Shown here piece after piece: positions 1 to 11,113 of a stretch of 64,000 nucleotides of DNA. This DNA is from Carya illinoinensis (taxonomy: Eukaryota; Streptophyta; Magnoliopsida; Fagales; Juglandaceae): contig NC_056766.1 in assembly GCF_018687715.1 (NCBI RefSeq), positions 18,707,001 to 18,771,000 on the forward strand, written 5' to 3'. Numbering within the stretch: the stretch's first letter is position 1; each line of letters starts with the position of its first letter. The translations under genes and the position numbers were made by a program. The notes beneath the pieces are model-generated. The model was not told where the DNA came from. It saw nothing but the letters and a program-made list of their open reading frames with translations, and searched no databases.

Positions 1-1391
1 TTTGAGTCTAGTTTACGTGAATATCTTATTTGTCCCATTTGAAGATTATTTGATCAGTAAAATATTATGTAAACTATAGAAAGGTCATTCTGGGAGATAA
101 ACTGGAGAATATGTTATAGTTTGGAATTTTTGACCAAACTAATGGATAGATATTGGTCATAAATTTTTATGGAGTATTGTTAACATGTGTATATGATTAT
201 TGGTTGAGGATTTTTGCATGATTAAAGGTTTTGATGAAAGATTTTCTTAGATTTAGAAACTTAGAAACTGAAAGAGGAAAAACAGTTTTTGTTTTGAGAA
301 AGTTTAACTCTTTGGTGGTCTAAACCTATTCCAATCACTTTGATAATTTTATTGGAGGATCCTAAGCATCTTATATACATGTTATATTATTATTTTGAAG
401 ATATTTCATGTTAGTTTCAAAGATATGAAATTTTATGTAAAGAGATATTCAAATAAGCCAAAGTGTGGATGTTCTTGGCTAAATTTATGTTTTGGTTAAT
501 TTTTAACCATGTGATCTTGAATTTGAAGCTTATATATGTTTTAGGACATCTTTTTAAACCATGTGATGGTTTGGTTTGAAGATCACATCTTTATAAGTCA
601 TAAATCAAAAGGTTGATCAAAACAAGTTAGAAAACAAAAAATCAATGGAAATAGCATATGAGAATTTCGGCCCTATGGAGTTTTAATAGTTGTGATTAGT
701 TTTAAATTTTTCTAAATTGATATTTGAATTGAGGATAAAATTTACATGAGGTATGTAAATTTTGGTGACATCTGGAGTTAGTATGCAAAATCCTTAAGTT
801 ATGTGTAAAACGGTCATTTTCCTACATGCAGAGAATAAAATGGAAATTTTACTCTTTAAGTTAGTATTTTTCATATTTTAATTTATTAGTGATTTAATGC
901 TAACTTTTAGAATCACTAATTACAGTTCCTCGTGATCGCGTTTAAGGTTTTATAAGAAACGCGGAGATCAAGGTAAGTTAGTTTTTAACATACTAGCAGT
1001 CTACTGTGTATGTGTGCTAAGTAAAGGAACTATAGTGTATGTATGTGTGTTATCATATATGTCATGCCATGCCAAGTTATCACGTAATTGTCTATTATAC
1101 AGAATTTATTCTGTTATCAGTTTTTATCTATTACATAATATATTCTGTCATGTATTGCTGTACATTACAAGTACGTCATGCTAAGTATGCCACCTATTAC
1201 ATGTATGTCAAGTCATATAATATTCATTGTTGCAAGTATGTCATGTTAAATATGTTGTCTATTATATGTTATGTCATGTTACGAAATGTTTCTATCTCAA
1301 GTTGGTCATGTATTTCAAGTTATATTCAAGTCACGTTATGTTACGTCAGGGCTTCAGTCCTTTCGTATTCCAGTCACGTTTCATATTGAGT

Positions 1392-1652
1392 TCGTGTAGA
1401 ATATATGAGGCCACAACAACTGTGGAGTATGTATTTACACGTAGAATACATGGGGCCACAACAACTGTGGAGTATGTATTTTTCATGTTAAGTCAAGTTC
1501 GTGTAGAATACATGGGGCCACAACAACTGTGGAGTATGTATTTTTCATATTAAGTCAAGTTTGCGTAGAATACATAGGGCCACAACAACTGTGGAGTATG
1601 TATTTGCACGTAGGATACATGGGGCCACAACAACTGTGGAGTATGTATTCTT
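1392..1652 (+). repeat. Tandem repeat with 45- and 62-bp spacing inside the LTR
   Basis: Five copies of the core CCACAACAACTGTGG start at 1411, 1456, 1518, 1580 and 1625, giving spacings of 45, 62, 62 and 45 bp. Each core has short inverted arms (CCACA/TGTGG) and is followed by AGTATGTATT. The longer units add a spacer with TTAAGTCAAGTT. A degenerate run of AGTTCATG and AAGTCAAGTT words follows to about 1790. Confidence 0.9.
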
Positions 1653-1928
1653 CATGTTAATTCAAGTTTCAGAACAAGTTCATGACAAGTCAAGTTTCAT
1701 ATCATGTTCATGTTAAGTCAAGTTTCAGAACAAGTTCATGCTAAGTCAAGTTTTATATCAAATTCATGTCAAGTCAAGTTCAATTCATGTTTCAATTTAA
1801 GTTATGTCAATTATGCTATGTTGTACGCCAAGTTATGCTTTAATTACTTATAAATTTGATTATACATTTATACTTTTACTGTCATCTATGCATCATTAGC
1901 CTGTGTGGAAGTTTTTTTGTCAACTTGC

Positions 1929-1950
1929 TGAGATTTGTAATCAAATCTCA
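1929..1950. other. Perfect 9-bp inverted repeat in the LTR
   Basis: TGAGATTTG, a 4-nt loop, then CAAATCTCA. It lies about 450 bp before the LTR 3' end and could fold in RNA or bind a dimeric factor. The function is unknown. Confidence 0.6.
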
Positions 1951-2399
1951 TTGTGGTAGTCCCAACAGCATTTCTCCCGAATGGTAGATCTTGTTACAGG
2001 ACTTGAAGGATAATCACGAGCTGACCAACTAGACACAGTTGACTGAGCGACGGTACGACGTCAATGTCAATATAGTAGTTAACGTAAATTACTACTTGTA
2101 CGATGGAGTTGCATCTCCAGTACTTTTTGGATCATAACCATTTTGGACCAGTGTTGTGATCTTAGTTGTTCAATGGGTCTATATATATGAAGTATGTTTT
2201 AAGCATTTGGGATATTTTCAGTTTGGTACATAGTATTGCTAAAGAAAATAATTTATCCGCTGCGAATATTGTATAATGTTATATACATGTTAGAAACATT
2301 GCATCTTATATGTCATGAACGGGGGCAGGTAACCTTGTGTTGCATGTCTCGACGCTTCAAATGTCCGTCCAATCCCAAACGGAATTTGGGGGCGTCACA

Positions 2400-3039
2400 C
2401 CTTCCTTCCTTGGACGTCTCTTCCTCAATTTCTTCATAAACATCCAAGAGTGCTTTATAGATGAATTTCATGTACTGTGAGAGTTGATCAATGCAGTTGA
2501 TATCCCACCTGAAGGTATTTGTAAAAGGAAAAAAAATCAATCAAACAATATTAAATCTTGACTTGATCAACACCAAAAAATTGAAGACAATCTCGTTCCA
2601 ATGCAAGAACCAAACCTTTTTAACTGTGTCTGTAAAGAGCTCGAGTTCTTCTAATGTACCATAGGCATCAAATGCATCATCTATGATTGATGTCATGCAA
2701 ATTATTTTCGTAAGAATCCTTCTAGCAAGAGCGTAATGGGGTTCAAAGTACATTCCCAAAATCCCAAAGTACAATTCCACTACTCTATCTCGGGCAAACA
2801 ATAACTCTATCGCAATGTCTAAATCTTTCCACCACCTAAGCATGCAAAACATTCAATAGAAATCTACTCCATAGTTCCCGCATGCCTATAAGTACAAGAT
2901 TAACACCAACTTTATGGAGTGCGATATGTTTAATGAACTTTAATTACCTCGAGAGATGGGCAAGTTCCTTTTGGTGTTGTCGTTGCAGTATGTTAAAATC
3001 TAACTTAGCAAAGTTCAACAAAACCTCATTAAATGAACC
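2400..3039 (-). pseudogene. Terpene synthase fragment (end of exon 3, exon 4, part of exon 5)
   Basis: On the minus strand the pieces are exon 3 end 2948-3039 ([10 protein letters not shown], ending ELAHLSR), exon 4 2616-2835 ([19 protein letters not shown], and the metal-binding aspartate motif as DDAFD), and exon 5 2400-2508 ([23 protein letters not shown]). Splice sites sit at the usual TPS positions. Exon 4 is 220 nt against 219 nt in the copy at 33 kb, because AAAAAG replaces AAAAG at its end, so frame is lost if it is spliced there. Exon 5 is cut by the LTR element at 2399. At 3039 the homology stops abruptly and sucrose transporter sequence begins. The 640 bp align almost base for base, introns included, with 33051-33690. 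Functional TPS enzymes cyclise prenyl diphosphates; this remnant cannot. Confidence 0.92.
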
Positions 3040-3598
3040 CGGCAGTGTAGCCGAGGACATTGCCAATCGCCATGAAGAACGAGAAGAACGCATTGGATGT
3101 GCGCATCCTTTTTTGGTCGTTCCAGGAGAGATCAGCCAGGAGGGCTCGGCATGGGCCCTGCAGCATATTGTTGGAGACGTCAAGAACCCAAAAGCCGACC
3201 ACGAAGAAGGCGATGGCACGGGGTCTCGTGGGTTTATCCACACGGTCACCAAAGAGGTGGCTGAGGTCCGCGGCATAACCGATGAGAAAGACCGCTATCA
3301 CTACGAAGCCGGCCCCAGCAGCTATGAACGGACGGCGACGACCGAAGCGATAGGTACTTTGGTCACTATAGTATCCAACGATGGGCTGGACGAGCATACC
3401 AGAGATGGGACCGCAGAGCCAAATGAAGGCAGCCCAAGTGTGCGGGATGCCGAGAAGCTGGACGTATGGGGTCAGTAGGGAGAGTTGCAAAGCCCACCCA
3501 AACTGCACGACGGCAACTATGGATGCCACCAAACCGATCTTTATCAGGGGGCTAGGCTGTGTTGCTCCTATGTCTTTGTTCGCAGTTTCAACCTCCAT
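3029..3598 (-). pseudogene. Sucrose transporter (SUC/SUT type) N-terminal exon, truncated
   Basis: An open frame of 189 codons starts at [11 protein letters not shown] and matches plant proton-sucrose symporters (GPH/MFS family, plasma membrane, phloem loading or sink uptake). It shows TM1 (residues about 20-45), the conserved [17 protein letters not shown] stretch with its essential histidine, the RFGRRRPFI loop motif, TM3, and [23 protein letters not shown] in TM4, then GNVLGYTAG. Full proteins have about 500 residues and 12 membrane segments; here sequence homology ends at 3040, inside the region around TM5. After the junction the frame runs only three more codons, with TPS DNA out of frame. 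The start is supported by a TATA box about 105 bp upstream. No in-frame lesion is seen before the break, so the exon is well preserved but the gene is not complete in this window. Confidence 0.93.
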
Positions 3599-3700
3599 GG
3601 CTACGAAGCTGATAAATTCTCTGGAAGAATAATGATGTCTCCCTCTCTCTCTTTACACCTTTCAAACTCTTATAACTGAGTTTGTGTCGTTTACTCGCAC

Positions 3701-3710
3701 CTATATATAG
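3701..3710 (-). promoter_or_regulatory. TATA box of the sucrose transporter exon
   Basis: CTATATATAG (self-complementary) lies about 105 bp upstream of the ATG at 3598 on the minus strand. A CT-rich leader (3640-3660) lies between. The spacing suits a plant promoter with a transcription start near 3670. Confidence 0.6.
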
Positions 3711-4627
3711 GGAAAAGAAAGCAACACTTGGGGTGGGTGCTTGTGGAGGCAATTGGCAATATCGGTTGGCATTTCGTTGTTTGTGCCTTATCCATTTAAC
3801 GCTTGTGCCGTAACTCTCTTTACTCTGACATACTCATACGGGAAAGGGAAATACTATTCCCACATAAATTTCTTACCGAGTTGCATTTTAGTTTTTTTTT
3901 AATATATTTTTTTTTTACTTAATGATTAAGAAACTGTTTTTAAATGAATTTGTAATTTTATTTTATTTTTAAAAAACATTTAAATAGTTCTAAAAAAATG
4001 TTTAAAAAAAGTAAAAAATAAAAAGAAACAAATGTTGCTGTTCGGTGAGGATTTTTGGTGAGAATTCTCTGTGGCCGTAGCACGTTCTGGCGGGAAAATT
4101 TACTACCTCTCCATGACCTCTACCACTGTCATAAATATTACTTTCTAATTAACAATTAATTAAGATGCCAATTATAATTGGGGTGAGGATTTTATAAAAA
4201 AAATTTTTTACTCAAATATTTTTGGTAATCTAAACTCATAGTGGACGCCATTGTATTAAGAGTTTTCCTACATACAAGTAAAGTCGTGTACTAATCTGCA
4301 TACCAATACTGATTACTTCATATTCAAAATTTAAATTATCATTGTTTTCAATAAAATATATTTTTTAACCAATCACATTAGATTAATGCACATATTAGTG
4401 CACAATTATACTTGCAACTAGATTTTTCCTTGTATTAAATGTTAAATTTCAAATTCTCTGAGCAATATTAATTAATATAGTATTTATAACAAATATTTAG
4501 ACAAGAAAATTATGAGAAATTTTAATCCATTATTATAATTTCTTGTTTGTTAATATCTAATTGAAAATTTTAAAAAGTTATTTGTAAATGGATATGAAAT
4601 CAAAGGTATTGGTTGTACAAAATAACT
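3711..4627. other. AT-rich intergenic DNA with one MITE-like inverted repeat
   Basis: No coding signal. Around 4262-4436 an imperfect inverted repeat pairs ACAAGTAAAGTCGTGTACTA with the reverse complement of the stretch near 4395-4432 (GCAAGTATAATTGTGCACTA read on the minus strand), so a short MITE is likely. 3900-4030 holds a copy of a dispersed AT-rich repeat (ACTTAATGATTAAG) also seen near 7600, 9390 and 38000. Confidence 0.5.
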
Positions 4628-4639
4628 TTCAATTTATTG

Positions 4640-4948
4640 ATCACCAAGGTGGTAGCTCAGTTGGTACAAGCTTGTATTTCATGGTTTCAAAATCGAGTTT
4701 AAGTTAGGGCATAAGTTGAAATCACTTTCATGTGGTAGTAAAATCTGACCTTTGAGTCATAGAATAGGCTTTGGACCAACTGGATATTTTGGGGGGTGCT
4801 GAAATGAAGGGCTCGCCCATTGGGCAGTAGCTAATGCTCAAACAAGGCATTCCACAGCGGGAAGGGCTGCTCTTATGATCACATCCAAGAAAGTTTGTTA
4901 AGCTGGTCACCCCTACATCTCCTTTTACGAAGAACCAAAAAAAAAAAA
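4640..4948 (+). mobile_element. tRNA-derived SINE
   Basis: It is flanked by a perfect 12-bp TSD, TTCAATTTATTG, at 4628-4639 and 4949-4960. The head GGTGGTAGCTCAGTTGGTAC resembles a tRNA box A (pol III promoter) and the GGTTTCAAAATCGAG stretch stands at the box B position. The tail is an A-run of about 12. The length of 309 bp suits a plant SINE. SINEs encode no protein and move using LINE enzymes. The short minus-strand open frame inside has no support. Confidence 0.92.
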
Positions 4949-6039
4949 TTCAATTTATTGTTTTGAGTTTATTTTCCATTCTAATTCATGGATCATTAGA
5001 AGTTCTTGTCCACAAAAAAATAAATACACAGTACTAATTCCAATGATTAGCCAGATATATAGATTTCATCAAAGATAATAATTAAACCCTATTACTTATT
5101 TTTCTTTAAGAAAAATATCAACAGCAAAGGACAAAAAACGATGGAAAAAATCTACAACTAAAAATACTAAGCATTTTGCTAGACGCTCTCGCTCAGATAT
5201 TTTTTTGTTTTTAACTTCTAAATAAAGAAGTTTTTTTTAAGAGTAATATTATACATTACACTATTATTTTACTCGCATTCTATTATATATAATGTGGTAC
5301 ATTTATCACCATTTAATGAGAAATAAGTATGCAATAAATGATGATTTAATAGTGATAAATATATCACATCTTACTTAATAAGATACAAATAAAATGACAG
5401 TATAATAAATAGAATTTTTTTTTTAATGATGTTGTGAATTTAAAATATATATATTTAAAAATATGCTAAAAAATGCATGTAAAAAAGAGAGAAGAAAAAA
5501 CTTAAATATATTATCAGGAGATCTCAATCAGCAAAATCTCCCAGCGGTGGCTGTAAACCTACCCATTTCCACAAGAGTACAAGATCAATTCCCTTTGAAC
5601 TATACTATGAATCATGTTCTTGATTGATCAAAACAACATGGGAATCTATCAATCAAAATAAGTGATCAAGCGGGAAAAGTAGTTTATGCGAATAATTTAG
5701 CAATGCATGTCAAATGAAGCATAAAAATGGGACTCATTAATGGGGTAGGGGTATAAGATAAGAGTGGTACATGGTCGGTAATGCTTGCTTATTTTCTAAG
5801 GCTTCTGTAATTAAAGGTATGAAACTTTGAACAACAAGACAGGTTCCAAAATATCAAACGTCGCATCAATCAATCAAGACAAGTTCCGAAAACCAAAAAC
5901 AAACAAAAAAAAGGTTCTTCTTTGTGGAATTTAAATGCTTAGATATCAGTTCAGTGGGGGAAAATGCTTATAATATGTCGGCCTCGATCTAGTCTTTTAA
6001 ACGCTCCAATATCATTATTCCTCAAGAAAATTCGGATTA

Positions 6040-6370
6040 AAAAGAATTTTAGAAATGGTATTTGTAATTTAAAAATATGTGAATTCTGTATACTCTTTTT
6101 CTTAAAAAGTGATGGAATATACGACTTACATGAAAAAATTATTTTTCTAATAAAAGATCTAATCATTTTTTTTAAATGAGTGCGTGAAATTTTTGATTAA
6201 TAAGAATTTTAAAATGATATTTGTAATTTTAGAATATATAAGTTTCGAATACCCTTTTTTCAAAAAATAATGATTGAATTTATGACTCACATAAATATAT
6301 ATATATATATATATTTTTAATAATAGATCTAACTTTTTATTTTTAAAATGAGTGCTTGAACTTGCATATT
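6040..6370 (+). repeat. Two tandem copies of a ~165-bp AT-rich unit
   Basis: AAGAATTTTAGAAATGGTATTTGTAA at 6040 recurs diverged near 6204. Both copies go on through TTTCTAATAAAAGATCTAA / TTTTTAATAATAGATCTAAC to AAATGAGTGCGTGAA / AAATGAGTGCTTGAA. The second copy carries an expanded (AT)n. Related pieces occur at 6940-7140 and 8985-9130. Confidence 0.7.
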
Positions 6371-8433
6371 TTAAAATTGTATTTAATATTATTTGAAGAA
6401 TTAATAGTATTTGAATGAGGTAATTAAAGATGATAATACACTAGACGACAAATTAAAATATAGCGATGGAAGGAATTCCACACAAGAACTCAAGATATAA
6501 ATATATATATATGGTGTTCTTGATTGAGTGAGTAATACTACATAATATTATTTTTAAATATTTTTTACGCACTCTATTGATATGATTGACTATATTAATT
6601 TTTTTGATATGTAACCAATCACATTAATATAGTGTACAAAAGAGTACGTAAAAATAATTGCACATAAAAGTTTTGATTATGTTAAAACATACATGCTCAT
6701 AATATTGTCACTGAAATTTAATTTTTGGTGTATTTAATTTTTCTATCAATTCATATTTCAATTATATATATTTATATGACAATGATTTATACGCAACCCC
6801 GCACACTTCCTCTACAAAAGTACTACTAATATTATGCATAAGATCCTTACGTGAACAAGCCAGCTTTTGCGACCTGCCCACTGAGAAAAATGGTTCTTTT
6901 TTTTTTTTTCAACCTTTTTTCATGATGGGTTTTCCTTTTTCATAAAAAGAATATGCGAGGTTAGTATACTTGAGGCTGAAAATAACTCACATGAAAAACT
7001 CATTTTTTTAATAAAAAATGATTTGTATAAAGTTTAAATATAGAAATTTCGTACAAGTCTTTTTAAAAAGTTGACTACACTTTAAAAAATATAAAAAAAA
7101 AAAATTATTCTTTATTAATAAGATGATCCTGTTTTATATAAAAATAAATAAATTATACGATATTTATCTATTTAAAATTTATATCTAACATTATTCTGTT
7201 CGTGTATAATTGTAAATTGTTTGTATATATCTAAAAGTTCTAGCAATTAAAGTGAAGAGATCCACACAAATTGAACTCAAGTACACATCTTTAACAATTC
7301 CTGATCATAATGATCACTCATGGGATAAGAGTGCAAGTAAAAGCATGTCCATAGTACTAAACTAAGCGTTGATTTACTAGAAAATGTGTTCATTTTTTCT
7401 TCTTAATGATGATAGCTTCTTATTGATTCATCAATCCATGATATATATTAGGAGAATTAACAAAAAATAAATTATTACAATCAAAAGATTCCATTTTCTC
7501 TTCTTTTTAAGGTTCACCTTTTTCTCATAATTAATGATCATATATATTAGAACCACACGTGGCTTTTCCCGATTAAAAATCTTGCTTGCGTGTGTGTTTT
7601 TTTTAACTCAATAATTAAGTAAGTATTTTTTCTAATGATATTATAATATAATTTTTTTTATTTTAACATTATTTAAAAAATACATTAAAAAAATAGCTTT
7701 TGCTTTTGCGGAATCCTAGTCACGATCCCCCATGTGTGGCTATAGAGCCATGACGCACTGTATATATATACAGAAGCTAGCACCACTAGAAATTAATTAA
7801 TTATATAAATTAAAACCATATAGTATATATCATGATCGAGTCAGATTGGATTGGAGTCACTAATCAGATTCTATGCTATACATATCTAAATCATATGATA
7901 TGGAGTTCTGATAAGGAATAATATTAATTAGATACTTCAGTCCATAAATGGAAAGAATAAATGCCTGTTCAACGGATATTCATAATCCCAAAATTATTTG
8001 AGGGTAATTTGGTCATTAAATTTGTGCATGCATGAATTGCTGTAAAGGAGGAAAGATCAAATAATCACAAAATAAACTATTAAAAAAGAGAGAAATAATC
8101 ATAAAAAGAAAATATTCATGTAAAAGTAAGACGTTAACGAATAAAACCAGATCAGGATTATCGTAAACCTGGTCGAGGTTAATTGCATACACCTCATGAT
8201 GCCAAGATCGACTTGGCTCGAATCTATCCATCCATACGTCCACTTATCAAAAGATCATATATAAAAAGTAAATTACTAATATTAATTAATTAATTAATTA
8301 AAATATTAATTTACATGTTAGAATATGTATGCATGATATGATTTAAATTATTAAATTTCTCTCTTCGCAATAACTAAAATGGTCGGGAGGGAATTTGGTT
8401 CTAATACTTTTTTAAATTAGCATATTATAGGCA

Positions 8434-8782
8434 AGTTTGGGGCATCAATGAGACATAAAATTCTCATCTGATCTTATTTTATCTCATCTCATCTTATTCT
8501 TAATTATAATTTAAATACAAAATTTTTAAACTAATTATTACAATATTTTCAAAATTTCAAATAAAAAATAAAAAATAGTTTCAAAATTTTCAAATCTTCA
8601 AATAAAAATAATATTATAAAACTATATTCTTACAATATTTTAACTTTATAATATTTTTTATTCAATTTTTCTCTCTCATTTTTCAAAACCTAAAAGATAC
8701 TTAATTCAAACTATCTCACTACTATTCACAAACTATCTTATTATTATTTACAAAATTTTCATCTCATCTCACTCCCCAAACT
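8434..8782. mobile_element. MITE with AGTTTGGGG terminal inverted repeats
   Basis: It starts AGTTTGGGGCATCAATGAGA and ends with the complement of AGTTTGGGGAGTGAGATGAG. The interior is AT-rich and non-coding. The same family (GTTTGGATAGTGAG, GATGAGATGAAA words) recurs at 19274-19498 and 31653-32085. The superfamily is uncertain because no clear TSD was found. Confidence 0.7.
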
Positions 8783-9451
8783 AGCAAATTTGTCTAGCTA
8801 ATTAGAATTAATTTAAGAAAATGAGATAATATAAATATAATATATAATTAAATTATATTTTAATAGATTAATTACTTGTGCGAGAGTATTGCCACTCGTA
8901 AATATTTATATATGTACAATAACTAATACAGTTTCATTCTTTAAAACCTAATTTATAGATAGATTACTCCCAGAATATACAAATTAGAGTAATATTATAA
9001 GACACAATAATTTTAAAATGTGCAAATTTCGCGTACTCCTTTTAAAAAAAGTGATATCCACCATTAAATAATAGATTTGTTTATGTAAGTCTCAAATTTA
9101 TCAACTTTTTTTAAAGAAAATGGGTGGGCTTGTGTTTTACGTAATATATACAAATCATCTTCCTACAAATTATCTAATCTCATTATTAACTATTGGTGTA
9201 TACCTTTGCCGTCAAATGCTTATATATATGGGATGATCATGTACACTAGTAGCATTCAAATATCTTCTATGGATAATGTAAAATGTATGTATTTTTTTTT
9301 TTTTAAAGAATATGTTACTCTTTTCACTGGTGGCTCCTACTGGAAGTTATCGTTGGGACTTTTTTATTTTATTATTATTGTTGTTTTTCACTTAATGATT
9401 AAGTAAGTATTTTTTAATAATGTTGTGAAAGAAAGAAAGAAAGAAAGAAAG

Positions 9452-9514
9452 ATGAAAGAGATGATCTCGATTATCTAATATTCCTACAACCTTATCTTAA
9501 ATTTGGTTGATCTA
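9452..9514. repeat. Segment A, left piece (paralogous to 38196-38258)
   Basis: AAAGAGATGATCTCGATTATCTAATATTCC and the following bases match segment B at 38196-38258 nearly base for base. The match ends exactly at the LINE insertion and resumes after it at 15207, so the two blocks were once contiguous. Confidence 0.88.
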
Positions 9515-9649
9515 TGTAGACATTCAGTATTCTTTAAAATTAGATTCAAGATCCTCTCTCGGTCGGAGTAGAGGTGTTTTTCTCTTTGCTGTTGTGCAGT
9601 CCTGGTTGTGTTTTCTTTGTTGCTTTTCGTTGTTTGATTCGAGTGTTGC

Positions 9650-11113
9650 TATGACGGATGATCTGGATGGGTTATATCAGAGTTATCTTTGACTGAACAG
9701 GAGGAGGAAGCGGTTATGGTGGACAATGACGGCTTGGAAGATATTTCTCTGGTTCAAGGTAGGGGTTGCTTCTTACTCTTTTTACTGACAAACACTTTAA
9801 CCGGGAGGCTTTCAAGTTAACTATGAAGCGAGCGTGGCAAGCGGTGCGTGGCGTGTGCTTTCGGGATCTTAATGTTAATCTTTTCTTTGCTGAATTCGAT
9901 GATCTGCGTGTTAAGGAGCGAGTGTTGCGTGAGGGCCCGTGGTCTTTTGATAAGCACTTAGTATTAGTGCAGGAAGTGGATGGCAGTAAACAGGTGCATC
10001 AACTTCAGTTTCGGGACTCCTCATTTTGGGTACGGTTTCATGATCTTCCTCTACGGGCTCGTAATGTTCGGGTTGGCACTCTAATTGGTCAGAAACTTGG
10101 CCGGGTTGAGGAGGTTGATTTGGAGGCAGGGGAGTTGACTTGGGGCGAGTTCCTTCTTGTTCGTGTTACGTTGGATGTGTCGAAGCCTCTGTTACATGGG
10201 ACGCGTCTTGCACTGGGGATTGCCAACTCCTGTTGGGTTCATTTCAGTTACGAACGTTTAGGAAATTTCTGCTATTTCTATGGTCGTCTGGGAGGCTGCT
10301 GTTTAGGCCGGTCCTGATATCACATTGTCGTATGGGACATGACTACGGGCTACTAGCTATGGTGACCACTTTCGTGACTTCCATTCCTGGGAGAAAAGGG
10401 ACAATTCCCGTCCGGGGTGTCGCTCTCCTCCTCGAGATGGCTCAGGTTCAGAGGGTTGTGGGAAGGTAGGCACTGTTGCCGTGATAGTTTCCGGCGGCTT
10501 GAAGGCTCCGGTTGATACAGTTATGGATAAAGGCGAGCAGTTAGAGACCGTTGCTACAGCGGTTCATACGGAGGTAGTTCTTCCAACTGTTTCTTTGTCA
10601 TCGAATGGGCCAGCTAAGGTGGTCGGGCTTTCTCAGCTTGGTTCAGGGGATGGGCCTTCTCTGGGCCCGCACTCACATTATCCCCTCCCGGGCCTTTGTA
10701 TACAACGTAATGTTCCTATACCAATTTCTGCTGGGCCGAATCGGGGTACTGGATATTCTTTGGAGGAGCAGAGTCCTCAATCGGGCAATGAGAAAGGGCA
10801 CAACCCAGACGTATTTCGTCTCTCCCATTCTGCTTCTGATCGTCCTGTTTCTGTGAAGGCGGCAGGTCCGGATGGGTATTCTAGCAAGAAATGGAAGAGA
10901 ATCTCGTCCATTACAGGCTCTATTTCTTCGGCTTTTCTGGAGGCAAAGGTTTCTCCAAGTTCCAACAAGCGAAAAGCCCTCTATTTTGATGGAGGCAGTG
11001 ATGGTTCTCCCCGGAAGCGTGGGCACTCTGCTGGTATTTCCTCGCCGGCAGGGCTCTCTATGGTTTTATCTATATCGACAGTGGCTGTGGACCAGCACTG
11101 TTGCGCCCCATGA
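9650..11113 (+). pseudogene. LINE ORF1 (DUF4283-type nucleic-acid-binding protein), broken
   Basis: The likely start is ATG 9650 (MTDDLDGLYQS), then frame shifts occur near 9690 and 9770. 9766-10317 encodes the DUF4283-like domain (GVCFRDLNVNLFFAEF, EGPWSFDKHLVLVQEV, FWVRFHDLPL, SYERLGNFCYFYGRLG). In related elements the last part forms a CCHC zinc knuckle; here only the first cysteine and part of the pattern remain. 10481-11113 is a long low-conservation tail rich in S, P, G and K with a basic patch (SPRKRGHS). The ORF1 stop TGA (11111-11113) overlaps the ORF2 ATG as ATGA. ORF1 products chaperone LINE RNA. Confidence 0.85.

Larger units (their letters stand above)
1..2399 (+). mobile_element. 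Right part of a long LTR (Ty3/gypsy-like), left end outside window
   Basis: The block ends in TTTGGGGGCGTCACA at 2399. The same 3' terminus closes the complete solo LTR at 49058-51285, whose ends are TGTGA/TCACA. Directly after 2399 the sequence becomes TPS exon 5, so 2399/2400 is an insertion junction. No gag or pol coding is seen, so this is read as LTR sequence of an element entering from the left. It could be a solo LTR or the 3' LTR of a full element; the missing left flank decides. The body differs from the LTR at 49 kb, so it is a different family. Ty3/gypsy is inferred from LTR length and end style only. Confidence 0.65.
4961..9450. other. Gene-free AT-rich intergenic region with MITE-like repeats
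   Basis: I see no host gene. It holds several short repeats: an inverted-repeat element at about 5230-5420 (ATTATACATTACACTATTATTT against its mirrored end), the AT-rich tandem pair at 6040-6370, an inverted-repeat MITE near 6530-6670 (TACGCACTCT / AGAGTACGTAAAAA), the MITE at 8434-8782, simple (AT)n at about 6296-6318, and (GAAA)n at about 9426-9451. Open frames here are short and not coding-like. Confidence 0.6.

Noticed and set aside
1039..1553. Two overlapping Tyr/Cys-rich open frames
   Set aside because: AT-rich LTR sequence with tandem repeats; no domain and no codon bias.
1392..1652. Regular repeats that could suggest a CRISPR-like array
   Set aside because: The genome is a plant's, spacers are not unique sequences, and the array lies inside an LTR. 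It is an ordinary minisatellite.
3029..3276. A true fusion protein of sucrose transporter and terpene synthase
   Set aside because: The two frames differ at the junction. The transporter frame stops three codons later, so only a fused transcript is possible.
4640..4720. A functional tRNA gene
   Set aside because: The box A/B-like words belong to a SINE with TSD and A-tail. No cloverleaf with a proper acceptor stem could be formed by eye.
10673..11026. Minus-strand open frames opposite LINE ORF1
   Set aside because: They are shadows of the plus-strand LINE coding region.
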